A stretch of 33,235 bases of DNA from Chloroflexota bacterium (lineage in GTDB: Bacteria; Chloroflexota; Anaerolineae; Anaerolineales; UBA11858): assembly GCA_030608465.1 (NCBI GenBank), contig JAUWEC010000006.1, positions 1-33,235 on the forward strand, in the 5' to 3' direction. How positions within the stretch are numbered: position 1 is the first letter of the stretch; each line of letters begins with the position of its first letter. Made by a program: the position numbers and the translations under genes. The notes beneath the pieces are model-generated. The model did no database searches and was not told where the DNA came from. It worked only from the letters and a program-made list of their open reading frames with translations. Shown piece by piece: positions 11,301 to 19,719 of the stretch.

Positions 11301-11546
11301 TTGGGGATGGAAATTTCTTCTGGTCTGCAGTTCATTGCGGGCTTTGACAATGGTGTGGAAGGGGCCATCGGTGCCAACCCCATTGGGTTCTGGCAGGGTG
11401 CCGCTCCACTCGTCATTGCCCTCTGGTGATACGTAGTAGGTATAGGGTAAGATTTCAGCGCTTTCTGATAGAGATGTTTCCCCTTCCGCGCAGGCACTCA
11501 GTATGAGGGAGAAAAGAAGAATGATCCAGAGAGTTTTGCCTTTCAT
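8301..11546 (-). CDS. Secreted lipoprotein with right-handed parallel beta-helix, Ig-like, LamG/DUF1080-like and C-terminal SH3-like regions
   Basis: Lipobox LILSACAEG; YVSPEGNDEWSGT start typical of parallel beta-helix proteins; repeated NNxIxxxGxxAIxI coils; Ig-like TAETTGFTTITCTVEADG; ENTVRTYLNGRLMLTQTL; SH3-like NQTVYLLNWNEDQSWVKIRMEPGGLQGWVLAEGLQ. Confidence 0.85.
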   Translation of the reverse strand: MKGKTLWIILLFSLILSACAEGETSLSESAEILPYTYYVSPEGNDEWSGTLPEPNGVGTDGPFHTIVKARNELQTRRNFHPQTEDIKILIREGVYKPLDFRANDSGQNGFQIIYQNYPGETPIISGGITLMDWEPDDKNIYTTTVDKEFSVLYENGETSVPARHPNRDPKAISPGKHAYLKIASAYPEHEYEGFYFDPETFPVLTDWSRLEMVTWNGGMHGEFHWRTYPGKISELSYQDNLIMANLMGISPRWVDMLGPGTEYFIQNSLDLLDAPGEFFLDGDKLYYWPLALPIENQTIIAPQTRVLINLVGNESDPVKNITFQGLDFRYTDVRDLTTENETAFAIYLEHAQQITFDGNRFQQVGGLAIYTRGNGVQGITIKNNLIQYTGGSAIRIEGNWGDVNESNGHLILNNHIHHTGTIVPSARGIEISIGSHNRIAHNLLHDIPKGAIGIGGTGDLDRSTGSDNLVEFNEIHNVLQDSQDMGPIYFGGAGPDNQIHNNYVHDVFGLFSIQGGIYMDQGSRGYTITNNLVEKMGLQGGGYTNGVIDAADIETMVQNNILAFNDVELTSVIFPREYSLSVSGEAQTASDTPPNDIDVVGNIFYHNEGPIYKFRFGHEGSLLRQSDQNLFFNKQGIYLVTGIPGVTTLQDWQALEEGRFDQNSVIGDPLFIDPENGDYRLRFDSPAYDLGFEDLNFVDMGLRSDFPFPSPDNTLSRMFITSNVAGHGANLFLSPGEDAQLKITARTTSGYVADPDTYQQSCSSEDSAIAGVNDAGLVTAETTGFTTITCTVEADGVLLSLPVYVLVNITPTEASQINPPEVYTPEITPFLGTLLGLDFETELGVFRHWPSYNSFELVEEDGRMIYCGYGEEAGTGTEFGSRLWQDYQVDARLRLVGGEGAGLRLREFEVYSQHSIDIGSEKIQITQIFCSREECTNWEGVQTTFEEGEWYQFRAEVEGNTVRTYLNGRLMLTQTLEHSQRGLAGLRSVAGTELCLDDIYVRSLDRSPDAMALAATAVSKQGLPIQLSPGEDQQVIGNLGVNQTVYLLNWNEDQSWVKIRMEPGGLQGWVLAEGLQITQVE

Positions 11547-11638
11547 GGTGAGATCTCCATTAAGGGTGAGATATGGCAGGAAACCTGCCAGGATATATTT
11601 GGTTTGTCTGTATCAAAGGAAAGATGGGTATAACCCCC

Positions 11639-11667
11639 AGTATAAATAAATCCACATTATTTGTCAA
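11639..11667 (-). promoter_or_regulatory. Sigma70-type promoter for the beta-helix lipoprotein gene
   Basis: Minus strand TTGACA - N17 - TATACT (TTGACA at 11667..11662, TATACT at 11644..11639), oriented toward the ATG at 11546. Confidence 0.65.
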
Positions 11668-11699
11668 ACTTGGTCCGGCAGAATGTTCAGGCTTTAAGA

Positions 11700-11783
11700 T
11701 CTGGATAAATTTGGGGATAAACAAGGAATAGTTGTGGATAACTGGCCTGATCTGGGGATAAACTGGGGATTACTGGAGGATAA
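11700..11783 (-). repeat. Array of six TTATCC-core direct repeats, helically phased, upstream of the promoter
   Basis: On the + strand GGATAA starts at 11703, 11715, 11736, 11756, GGATTA at 11767, GGATAA at 11778; spacings 12, 21, 20, 11, 11. Confidence 0.65.
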
Positions 11784-12672
11784 ATAACATCCCGATGTGG
11801 AAAATGATGGCAATGAGAAGACTTCCTCCCCAGAGAATATAAGCCAGGACCCGGTTTTCCTCGTTCCTGAAAAGGAACAAACCTAAAACAAGATTTCCCA
11901 GATACGCCGTGGTATTGATGATTGGGAACAGGATCAGGCGCACACTCTCCAGAGGTTCGTGCGGTATCCCCCCTGGAGTAAACCCAAGCGATACTTTCTC
12001 CCGGGATGGGATGACCAGCAGCGTCCAAATCAGCAGAGTGATGTTTAAAACCGCCCCGGCCAGGAATATCCAGAGCAAAGTTTTCCTGCTGGAGATTTCG
12101 GTCAGGATAAGAGAAGGTCGGGATGATTGAGTGGTCAGTAGAGAAATTGATCCTAGCTCAGTGAGGGAATTGTACGAGAGAATAAAGTCTTCTACCTGGA
12201 GGGGTGAGATAGCGAAGTACCTTTCCCCGGCGGCGATAATCACCAATCCTTTCACTCTCGATGCCATGAACTCTACCGAAGGTCCCCGCAGAAAACGTCT
12301 GAATCCAATTACCGAACCAGGCCAGCGGATCAATGGGGGTTGAGGTGGAATTTCCAGATCTTCCGCTTTGTGGACCCATCTCACCTGGTCCATGGGTATA
12401 TTTTCTGATCTCCATCCCCACTGCAGTTGAATGCCCCCTCTCTCCAGGGAATATCCGGAGCGGTGCAGTGCATACAATCGATAAATCAGATAGGGAACCG
12501 TGATCAGGAAAAGCAGAATCAGGGCCAGATAAGGCAGCAGTTGAGGGGCAACTTGGACATTTGATGTGCCCCAGATGCCCCAAGCTCCTCCGCTGGAAAA
12601 GAACAAAATCAGCAGGAGGTGGACAATTGTACCAGTCCGTTTAGGGGGGTAATATACTCTGCTCTCCTCCAT
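11770..12672 (-). CDS. Membrane protein with bacterial PH-like domain
   Basis: Two N-terminal TM helices, then GGIQLQWGWRSENIPMDQVRWVHKAEDL...AAGERYFAISPLQVEDFI (bPH-like), then two C-terminal TM segments. Confidence 0.65.
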   Translation of the reverse strand: MEESRVYYPPKRTGTIVHLLLILFFSSGGAWGIWGTSNVQVAPQLLPYLALILLFLITVPYLIYRLYALHRSGYSLERGGIQLQWGWRSENIPMDQVRWVHKAEDLEIPPQPPLIRWPGSVIGFRRFLRGPSVEFMASRVKGLVIIAAGERYFAISPLQVEDFILSYNSLTELGSISLLTTQSSRPSLILTEISSRKTLLWIFLAGAVLNITLLIWTLLVIPSREKVSLGFTPGGIPHEPLESVRLILFPIINTTAYLGNLVLGLFLFRNEENRVLAYILWGGSLLIAIIFHIGMLFILQ

Positions 12673-12824
12673 GGTTATTAGTTATACCATACCGCTAAAC
12701 GGCTATTCATGCAGGATTTTTTTGACCTGGATAGATAGTTTTGGGTGTAAATAATCAGGAATTGGAACCGCACACTTATCAATAAGGCGAATGGATTTTT
12801 TAACTCACTATGAAACATTTTCGG

Positions 12825-12844
12825 GAGGAATGTAGGCATTCCTC
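12825..12844. promoter_or_regulatory. Perfect 20-bp dyad, candidate operator
   Basis: GAGGAATG-TAGG-CATTCCTC in the divergent intergenic region, about 25 bp upstream of the -35 of the ABC operon promoter. Confidence 0.45.
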
Positions 12845-12869
12845 TGGGAAAAATATCAGAATTGAATCC

Positions 12870-12898
12870 TTGCACAATTTTTTTTATTAACATATAAT
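12870..12898 (+). promoter_or_regulatory. Sigma70-type promoter for the amino-acid ABC transporter operon
   Basis: TTGCAC (12870-12875) - N17 - TATAAT (12893-12898). Confidence 0.7.
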
Positions 12899-13018
12899 TG
12901 ATTTATCCGGGGGGAATTCTTTATATTATGGTCATTTTCAAATAATCCTATAAAGGAGGCTCTATCAGACAAGATTCTATCTGGTCATTCATTCTTTCTT
13001 ATGCCTAAGGAGGCAAAC

Positions 13019-14155
13019 ATGTTTAGAAAGTATTTTCCTGTTTTAGCTATTTTCATTGTCTTGGCGCTCGCCCTTACTGCTTGTGGTACTACTGAACAAC
13101 CCCCTGCTGGCGAACCAATCACAGTAGTTGAGACAGTCATTGTAACGGTTGAAGTTCCTGTTGAAGTTCCCGCTGAACCAGTTGAAGCTGCTCCAGTAGC
13201 AGAAGATATCTTCAGTCGTGTCCTGGACCGCGGCAAAGTTGTCTGTGGAGGCCGCACAGATTTAGCCGGGTTTGGGATGTTAGATGCAGATGGAAAAAAC
13301 ATCGGATTTGATATCGATTTTTGTCGGGCTGTGGCTGCCGCAGTATTTGGTGATCCCGATGCGGTTGAGGTTGTTCCTCTCACAGCAGCAGATCGGGGAC
13401 CCGCTCTCCAGACTGCTGAAGTAGATATTTTATCCCGCAACGTAACCTGGACCTCAAGCCGTGATGCTCAGTGGGGGAATTTTACCAATGTCATGTTCTA
13501 TGACGGCCAGGGCTTTATGATCCGCAAGGATAGTGGTATTACATCAACAGATGATTTTGATGGCGCGACAGTATGTGTGACCAGCGGTACCACGACGGAA
13601 CAGAACTTGTCAGATTTCTTCCGCCAGAACGAAATGGAATATGAAGCTGTCATTTTCGAAGAAACACCTGCAGTCTACAGTGCGTATGAAGAAGAACGCT
13701 GCGATGTTACCACAAGTGATAAATCCCAATTAGCTTCTGTCAGAAGTGGTTTCGCTGATCCTGAGGCTCACCTCATTCTTGATATCACTATTTCCAAAGA
13801 ACCGCTCACTCCTGCCGTTCCGCAAGGAGATGATACCTGGTTCGATATCGTAAAATTGGTGTCATTTGCTCTGATCAATGCTGAGGAGTTAGGAGTTACC
13901 CAGGCAAATGTTGAGGAAATGAAGAGCAGTACTAATATCAACGTTCTGCGTCTCTTGGGAGAAGAGGGTGACTGGGGTTATACTGATTTAGGTCTGACAG
14001 CTGATGCGTTAGCAAATGCCATCCTTGCAGTAGGAAACTATGGAGAGATTTATGACCGCTACATGGGTCCGGAAGGAATGTCATTCACACTCCCACGTGG
14101 TCCCAATAATTTATGGTCTAACGGCGGCTTGATTTACGCCCCGCCAGTTAAATAA
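13019..14155 (+). CDS. Polar amino-acid ABC transporter substrate-binding protein (family 3 SBP, AapJ-like), lipoprotein
   Basis: Lipobox LALTACGTT; ILDRGKVVCGGRTDLAGFGMLDADGKNIGFDIDFCRAVAAAVFGD; SD AAGGAGG at 13007-13013 points to ATG 13019 rather than track start 13001. Confidence 0.92.
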   Translation: MFRKYFPVLAIFIVLALALTACGTTEQPPAGEPITVVETVIVTVEVPVEVPAEPVEAAPVAEDIFSRVLDRGKVVCGGRTDLAGFGMLDADGKNIGFDIDFCRAVAAAVFGDPDAVEVVPLTAADRGPALQTAEVDILSRNVTWTSSRDAQWGNFTNVMFYDGQGFMIRKDSGITSTDDFDGATVCVTSGTTTEQNLSDFFRQNEMEYEAVIFEETPAVYSAYEEERCDVTTSDKSQLASVRSGFADPEAHLILDITISKEPLTPAVPQGDDTWFDIVKLVSFALINAEELGVTQANVEEMKSSTNINVLRLLGEEGDWGYTDLGLTADALANAILAVGNYGEIYDRYMGPEGMSFTLPRGPNNLWSNGGLIYAPPVK

Positions 14156-14180
14156 TGTTCTAGCTACCAATATTTAATCG

Positions 14181-14215
14181 AAAGGATGCGGCGGCTCCAG
14201 CCGCATCCTTTTTAT
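14181..14215 (+). terminator. Intrinsic terminator between SBP and permease genes
   Basis: AAAGGATGCGGC-GGCTCCA-GCCGCATCCTTT, perfect 12-bp stem followed by a short T run. Confidence 0.8.
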
Positions 14216-14230
14216 AAATGGAAGCATGAG

Positions 14231-15421
14231 ATGACTAACAATCAACCATCAATTTCTAGTAAAGATAAGATCCCTTTTTATCGGGATGAACGTATCATCA
14301 TGATTTTTGCTCAAGTCCTTTCTACTGTAATGATCATAGGCGTTCTCATCTGGGCGATTATTAACTTCTTCAAGGCTGCTGAAGCACGCAATATGACACT
14401 GACATTTGGCTTTCTTAAAGAAGCCGCCGGATTCCCTATCAGTAATCCCCCTATAGATTATGAACCCGGAATGTCTTATATTCGTGCCTTCCAGGCTGGC
14501 CTAATAAATACTTTGCTCATATCTGGTATTGGCATTATTGCTGCAACGATTATTGGTACTTTGACCGCGTTAGCCCGACTCTCTTCAAACTGGTTATTAA
14601 GTCGTATAGCGCTGGTATTTATCGAATTTCACCGTAATATTCCTCTCCTGGTATTGTTATTTATCTGGTATTTTGTGGTCTTCGGATTCGTCCCACCTGT
14701 GAAAGAAAGTCTCCAATGGCCGGGTCCGATTTTTGTTAATAAGCGAGGAGTCTATCTTACCTGGCCGCGTTTGACGGAGACCGGGGGCATTTTTATCATA
14801 TTGGTTGTCATTGGATTTCTGGTTTCCATTCTCGCTTTTACCATGCTCCGGGGGCGGCGGAAAATCACCGGTAAAGAAACGTATTATATCCCTACCAGCC
14901 TTTTTCTCTTGATGATATTCTCCCTGGGTGGATGGTTTCTCTCAGGGGGAACCCCTTTCCAATTGGATATCCCATATTTGAAGGGATTTAATTATCAGGG
15001 TGGATTGCGTCTCACACCTGAATTTGCTGGAATGTTTCTCAGCTTGAGTTTATATACCGCTGCTTTTATCGCTGAAGTTGTCCGGGGAGGGATTCAGGCA
15101 GTCGATCGGGGACAACTTGAAGCTGCCCGGGCTGTCGGGCTTTCTCAATTTCAAGTTCTCAGCCTTGTGATCATGCCGCAGGCTTTGCGAATTATCATCC
15201 CCCCGATGATCAGTCAATATCTCAACCTGACTAAAAACTCCAGTCTGGCTCTGGCAATAGGTTTTCAAGAGGTATTTGCTGTTGGGAAAATCGCGATTAA
15301 CCAGGCTGGACGAGCTGTACCAATCTTTGCCCTGATTATGCTTACATACCTTAGTCTAAGTTTATTAACCTCATTTGTCCTTAATATCTATAACCGAAGG
15401 ATCCAATTTGTGATGAGGTAA
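14231..15421 (+). CDS. Amino-acid ABC transporter permease (AapQ-like, HisM/GlnP family)
   Basis: GLINTLLISGIGIIAATIIGTLTALARLS, EFHRNIPLLVLLFIWYF, EVVRGGIQAVDRGQLEAARAVGLSQFQVLSLVIMPQALRIIIPP. Track start 14186 lies inside the terminator stem. Confidence 0.92.
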   Translation: MTNNQPSISSKDKIPFYRDERIIMIFAQVLSTVMIIGVLIWAIINFFKAAEARNMTLTFGFLKEAAGFPISNPPIDYEPGMSYIRAFQAGLINTLLISGIGIIAATIIGTLTALARLSSNWLLSRIALVFIEFHRNIPLLVLLFIWYFVVFGFVPPVKESLQWPGPIFVNKRGVYLTWPRLTETGGIFIILVVIGFLVSILAFTMLRGRRKITGKETYYIPTSLFLLMIFSLGGWFLSGGTPFQLDIPYLKGFNYQGGLRLTPEFAGMFLSLSLYTAAFIAEVVRGGIQAVDRGQLEAARAVGLSQFQVLSLVIMPQALRIIIPPMISQYLNLTKNSSLALAIGFQEVFAVGKIAINQAGRAVPIFALIMLTYLSLSLLTSFVLNIYNRRIQFVMR

Positions 15422-15423
15422 TC

Positions 15424-16641
15424 ATGGTTAATATCGCTATCGAACAAGATCATATCCGACCTCCTCAGCCTCCTGGATTTCTCAAGTGGATGAAGGAAAA
15501 TCTTTTCAGCAGTATTTTTAATACTGTTTTGACAATCCTGCTGATCCCCCTCATCTCTTACTTCTTATTTGCGGTTTCCAAATGGGTGTTTTTCGCTGCT
15601 GAGTGGCGTGCAGTTACCCAATTTCCACTTTTGTATGCAGTGGGTCAATATCCAAGAGATCAAATTTGGCGAGTAGGAATCATCCTCTCTGGATTATTCC
15701 TTTTTCTCGGTATTAGTTGGGGTAGATGGGGAGGATTACTAAAATCCATTTCTTTTGCCGCTGGATTTATTATGCTTGTAACGGCTCTTTTGCCCGTCCA
15801 ACATCCAGCACTTGATTTGAGTATGCGCCTCTATCTTGGATCGAATCTACTGATCATTCTGGTGGGTTATCTCATTGGGAGCAAAACCGCTATTAAGAAT
15901 ATTTATATTTTTGTTGGCTGGTTACTTGTTCCAGTTTGCGGTATCGTTCTTTTAGCAGGGTTCGAGGCCAGTGAGTTAATCCCGAATGTCTCCACTACCC
16001 TCTGGGGTGGATTGTTAGTAACCATTCTACTTGCAGCGGGAGGAATATTTCTCTCTTTTCCCCTGGGAATCGCCTTAGCCTTTGGACGTCGTTCTTCTCT
16101 CCCAGTTGTGAGTGCCTTCTCAACTCTTTTTATCGAAGTTATCCGGGGTGTCCCGCTGGTGACGATCCTTTTTATGTTTTCTATCATCCTGGCTTTATTC
16201 TTGCCGGTGGAATCCAGGATTGACCGCCTGGTAAGGGCCTTGATGGCAGTGACAGTATTTAGTGCAGCTTATTCTGCGGAAAATATCCGTGGTGGTTTAC
16301 AAGCTGTTCCCCTGGGCCAAATCGAAGCATCCAAAGCACTTGGAATGGGTAACTTCAAAACGACGATATTTATTGTATTACCTCAGGCATTAAGAGCGGT
16401 GCTTCCAGCCATTGTAGGGCAGTTCATTTCCCTGTTTAAGGATACTACTCTAGTGGTTATCATTGGCATTAATGATTTTCTGGGAATCGGTCGCTCGATT
16501 ATTAATTCTGATCCTGAGTTTGTTCAGATGCGGACTGAGGTTTACATTTTTATGGCTGTTGTCTATTGGATTTTTAGTTATCTGATGTCGCTTGCAAGCC
16601 GGCGTATGGAATCTGCAATGGGAATGAGTAATAATATGTAG
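15424..16641 (+). CDS. Amino-acid ABC transporter permease (AapM-like)
   Basis: [60 protein letters not shown]. Confidence 0.92.
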   Translation: MVNIAIEQDHIRPPQPPGFLKWMKENLFSSIFNTVLTILLIPLISYFLFAVSKWVFFAAEWRAVTQFPLLYAVGQYPRDQIWRVGIILSGLFLFLGISWGRWGGLLKSISFAAGFIMLVTALLPVQHPALDLSMRLYLGSNLLIILVGYLIGSKTAIKNIYIFVGWLLVPVCGIVLLAGFEASELIPNVSTTLWGGLLVTILLAAGGIFLSFPLGIALAFGRRSSLPVVSAFSTLFIEVIRGVPLVTILFMFSIILALFLPVESRIDRLVRALMAVTVFSAAYSAENIRGGLQAVPLGQIEASKALGMGNFKTTIFIVLPQALRAVLPAIVGQFISLFKDTTLVVIIGINDFLGIGRSIINSDPEFVQMRTEVYIFMAVVYWIFSYLMSLASRRMESAMGMSNNM

Positions 16642-16652
16642 GAGACCACAAT

Positions 16653-17396
16653 ATGACAGAAGAACCGATCATTTATTGTAAGGATGTCCATAAGTGGTAT
16701 GATGACTTTCATGCTTTGCGTGGCATTGATATGGAAGTTTTCCTGGGAGAGGTGATTGTAATCTTTGGACCATCTGGTTCTGGGAAATCAACCTTTATTC
16801 GTACCATCAATCGCCTGGAAGAACATCAACAAGGGCAAATAATGGTTGATGGAATTGAATTATCTCACGATGTACGCAATATAGAACGCATTCGAATGGA
16901 AACGGGGATGGTATTTCAGCAATTCAACTTATTTCCCCACTTGAGTGTGTTGCAAAATGTCACCTTGGCACCGATTTGGGTCCGAAAATGGCCCAAAGAG
17001 AAAGCAGACAAAGTAGCCATGGAGCTCTTGGAACTTGTAGGAATCCCTGAGCAGGCTCAAAAATTCCCTGGCAATCTTTCCGGGGGACAACAGCAGCGGG
17101 TGGCCATTGCGCGAGCATTAGCAATGCAGCCAAAGATCATGCTCTTTGATGAACCGACATCAGCTCTCGATCCAGAAATGATCAAGGAAGTTCTTGACAC
17201 CATGACTGATCTTGCTGAATCCGGTATGACCATGATTGTAGTTACTCACGAAATGGGTTTTGCCCGGGCAGTAGCAGATCGCTTGTACTTTTTTGATGAA
17301 GGGCTAATTGTAGAAAGTGGTACGCCAGAGGAAATCTACAATAATCCTCAAGAAGAACGTACAAAGTTGTTCTTGTCTCAAATCATACAACATTAA
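16653..17396 (+). CDS. Amino-acid ABC transporter ATP-binding protein (GlnQ/AapP family)
   Basis: Walker [11 protein letters not shown]-loop, signature [43 protein letters not shown]. Confidence 0.96.
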   Translation: MTEEPIIYCKDVHKWYDDFHALRGIDMEVFLGEVIVIFGPSGSGKSTFIRTINRLEEHQQGQIMVDGIELSHDVRNIERIRMETGMVFQQFNLFPHLSVLQNVTLAPIWVRKWPKEKADKVAMELLELVGIPEQAQKFPGNLSGGQQQRVAIARALAMQPKIMLFDEPTSALDPEMIKEVLDTMTDLAESGMTMIVVTHEMGFARAVADRLYFFDEGLIVESGTPEEIYNNPQEERTKLFLSQIIQH

Positions 17397-17422
17397 ATTA
17401 GTTTCAATAGAAATCCATTCAG

Positions 17423-17460
17423 CCCTCCTTCTGTTTTGTTTGAGAAGGAGGGTTTGGTTT
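17423..17460 (+). terminator. Intrinsic terminator after the ABC transporter operon
   Basis: CCCTCCTTCT-gttttgtttg-AGAAGGAGGG followed by TTTGGTTT. Confidence 0.8.
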
Positions 17461-17494
17461 GGGTATCAAATGTGCTGAAAGGGAAGGGATTCGC

Positions 17495-18220
17495 TTAGCG
17501 AATGATTAGAAAAAACCCAATTACAACCAAAAACCCATAGATGATTTTATCGAATTTTCCCTGGGGTATGATCTGGTTTGCTTTTTCACCCAACAAAACC
17601 GCTCCGATGATGATGGGCAAACTATATCCGTACAGGCGAACCACTTGTGAAGTCCACATTCCCGCTAAACCATGGGTGATTAAAATGGCGAAGCCAGTAG
17701 GAAGAAAATATCCCTGCAAGGTAGCCCGGAATTTTTCTTGATCCCAGCGGCGTAATACGCCATAGACAACTACCGGTGGTCCATTTGTGTTATAGGCACC
17801 ACCCAAAATTCCTGCAATGAGACCGGTTAGATAAGCCCATTTTTCATTGAGTAATCTGGGGAGGTTGGGAACAAACAAGTTGTATGATCCAAATCCTATC
17901 AAGAGGATTCCCAAAAGGGATTTTACGAGTAGTTCCGGAGCTGCTTTCAGGAAAAATATTCCGATTGGGATTCCGATCCAGGTTGAAATGACCAGGCGCC
18001 AAGCTGCTTTGATTTCTACTTTTCGCCATGATTTAAGAAGGATCGTGAAGGCGATTGTTGACGCGCCCATCGCTACCAGAGGGGTTGCTACTTGTAAACC
18101 TACTACCATTGCCAGGAGGGGCATTGCGATTAATGCGTCACCAAACCCTAAGGCTGATCGAATAAAAGTGGATAGGAAAAGAATTGACAGTACTAGAAAA
18201 ATTGTTGAAGAAAGTTCCAT
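17495..18220 (-). CDS. TSUP-family permease (sulfite exporter TauE/SafE)
   Basis: Multi-TM; SALGFGDALIAMPLLAMVVGLQVATPLVA, AGILGGAYNTNGPPVVVYG. Confidence 0.88.
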   Translation of the reverse strand: MELSSTIFLVLSILFLSTFIRSALGFGDALIAMPLLAMVVGLQVATPLVAMGASTIAFTILLKSWRKVEIKAAWRLVISTWIGIPIGIFFLKAAPELLVKSLLGILLIGFGSYNLFVPNLPRLLNEKWAYLTGLIAGILGGAYNTNGPPVVVYGVLRRWDQEKFRATLQGYFLPTGFAILITHGLAGMWTSQVVRLYGYSLPIIIGAVLLGEKANQIIPQGKFDKIIYGFLVVIGFFLIIR

Positions 18221-18551
18221 GTCTCAAAGAAAGGAGAATTATCTAGTTTTAATAAGTTTGTTAATCCTACCACAAGTATCCCCCCCTGAAAGCGTCACAT
18301 TGTTTGGGAAAATCAGGTAAAGCTAGTTTATTCTGGCTGAAATATTTTTCACTAATATAATCAACTTCTTCCGAGCTTGCCGGGAAGATGACGTTTCAGC
18401 GTCTTTTTCCCTTTAAATGGCAAAGATATTTACCAGCGGCAGGAAGATCCTGGCTGCCTAGTTTCCTTCCCTGATATTTCCTCATGATTTCAGAGTAGGG
18501 CTATAGTATACTTTCTTGACCACTTCCAACATAGTTATGGTGTTAAACCGC

Positions 18552-19379
18552 ATGACTCAATATCAGAAAATATTTCAGCGCCAAATCTTTATCACCAATG
18601 AACACGGATCCTGGGTTTTCCTGCTCAGTCCATTATTAATCGGGCTCTTTGCCGGGCAAAGTTGGTCTTTAGACGCGGCAATTCTTGTTTTGGGTGCGCT
18701 GGTTGGATTTTTAATCCGTCACCCGATTACTATAGCAGTGAAAGTCTTGAGTGGCCGAAGATCGAAAGCAGATCTACGCCCGGCGGGCTGGGCGATACTC
18801 ATTTACAGCCTTGTGGGGGTTTTAATGGTTGGAGGCTTGGTTCTACGTGGATTAAGCTATTTATTGATTCTTGCTGTACCTGGTATCCTGGTGTTTATCT
18901 GGCACCTGTATCTGGTATACAATCGGGCTGAACGTGGAAAGATGGGTATTGAAATTGTAGCCAGTGGTGTCCTGGCACTCACTGCTCCAGCAGGGTACTG
19001 GATCGGTGTTGGTGGGCTTTCTGGGCTGGGCTGGTGGTTGTGGGGATTAACCTGGTTTCAATCAGCCGCATCAATAGTTTATGTTTATTTACAGCTGGCG
19101 CAACGTGAGCAAAAACAGATCCCTTCACTCAAAGACCGCTTCCGGTTGGGTTGGCGGGCTGCACTTTACACAAGTTTTAACCTCCTGGCAGCAATCCTCT
19201 TATCTGGTGCAGGCATTGTTCCGACCTGGATATTTGCTCCTTATCTTATCCAGTGGAGTGAGACATTCCGGGGAATTTATTCTCCAGCTGTAGGGGTTAA
19301 ACCTACGAGAATCGGGATCAGGCAATTGATCATCAGTAGTTTGTTTACCATTCTCTTTATCCTGACTTGGGGGACCTGA
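18552..19379 (+). CDS. YwiC-like membrane protein
   Basis: ITNEHGSWVFLLSPLLIGLFAG at the N-terminus, then multi-TM with FLIRHP..IAVK. ATG 18537 is an alternative start; track start 18516 (TTG) is less likely. Confidence 0.72.
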   Translation: MTQYQKIFQRQIFITNEHGSWVFLLSPLLIGLFAGQSWSLDAAILVLGALVGFLIRHPITIAVKVLSGRRSKADLRPAGWAILIYSLVGVLMVGGLVLRGLSYLLILAVPGILVFIWHLYLVYNRAERGKMGIEIVASGVLALTAPAGYWIGVGGLSGLGWWLWGLTWFQSAASIVYVYLQLAQREQKQIPSLKDRFRLGWRAALYTSFNLLAAILLSGAGIVPTWIFAPYLIQWSETFRGIYSPAVGVKPTRIGIRQLIISSLFTILFILTWGT

Positions 19380-19719
19380 GGTTTTATCCGCAGATTTCGA
19401 TACTCCTCATTTTTTCCAAATCCATTAACTCTCTTTGAGATTAACTTTCCCTGGTTTCCTGAGAATAGAATCCATTCACCTGCTGGATATTGGGTTGAAC
19501 CAGATTTGTTTAACTATTCTGGAGCGGTAGTAAACTCTCTGGTTTTAGCTATCCACGTTTGTTCGTCTTGGTGAGCGTGGATGGATCAGCAAGTTCCGGG
19601 CAAAATTGATTCGGTTATCATTAAGTATTTACCGAATTAATCAAAGGAAGTGATGCCGTAAAACCTACCGGTAAAAGAAATCTGGTATGATGGATGAGAA
19701 ATTATTACAGAGGAACCTG

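Noticed and set aside
11700-11783. Reading the DnaA-box-like cluster as the chromosomal origin of replication
   Set aside because: Only one perfect box; no dnaA, dnaN, gyrB, rpmH or parAB nearby; no global strand switch. The promoter context favours a regulatory array. GC-skew over the full chromosome would decide.
12158-12583. 141-aa minus-strand ORF
   Set aside because: Alternative frame inside the PH-like membrane protein gene; no coherent protein motifs.
12985-13440. 151-aa minus-strand ORF
   Set aside because: Antisense to the well-supported SBP gene; low-complexity Ser/Thr/Ala composition is a shadow of the repetitive linker.
14186-14230. ORF-track start of the first permease
   Set aside because: Lies inside the terminator stem; MRRLQPHPFYKWKHE is the translated hairpin. 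ATG 14231 is preferred.
19687-19719. ORF-track start of the AAC(3)-family gene
   Set aside because: The start codon lies inside a TATGAT -10-like sequence; SD AGAGGA supports ATG 19720.
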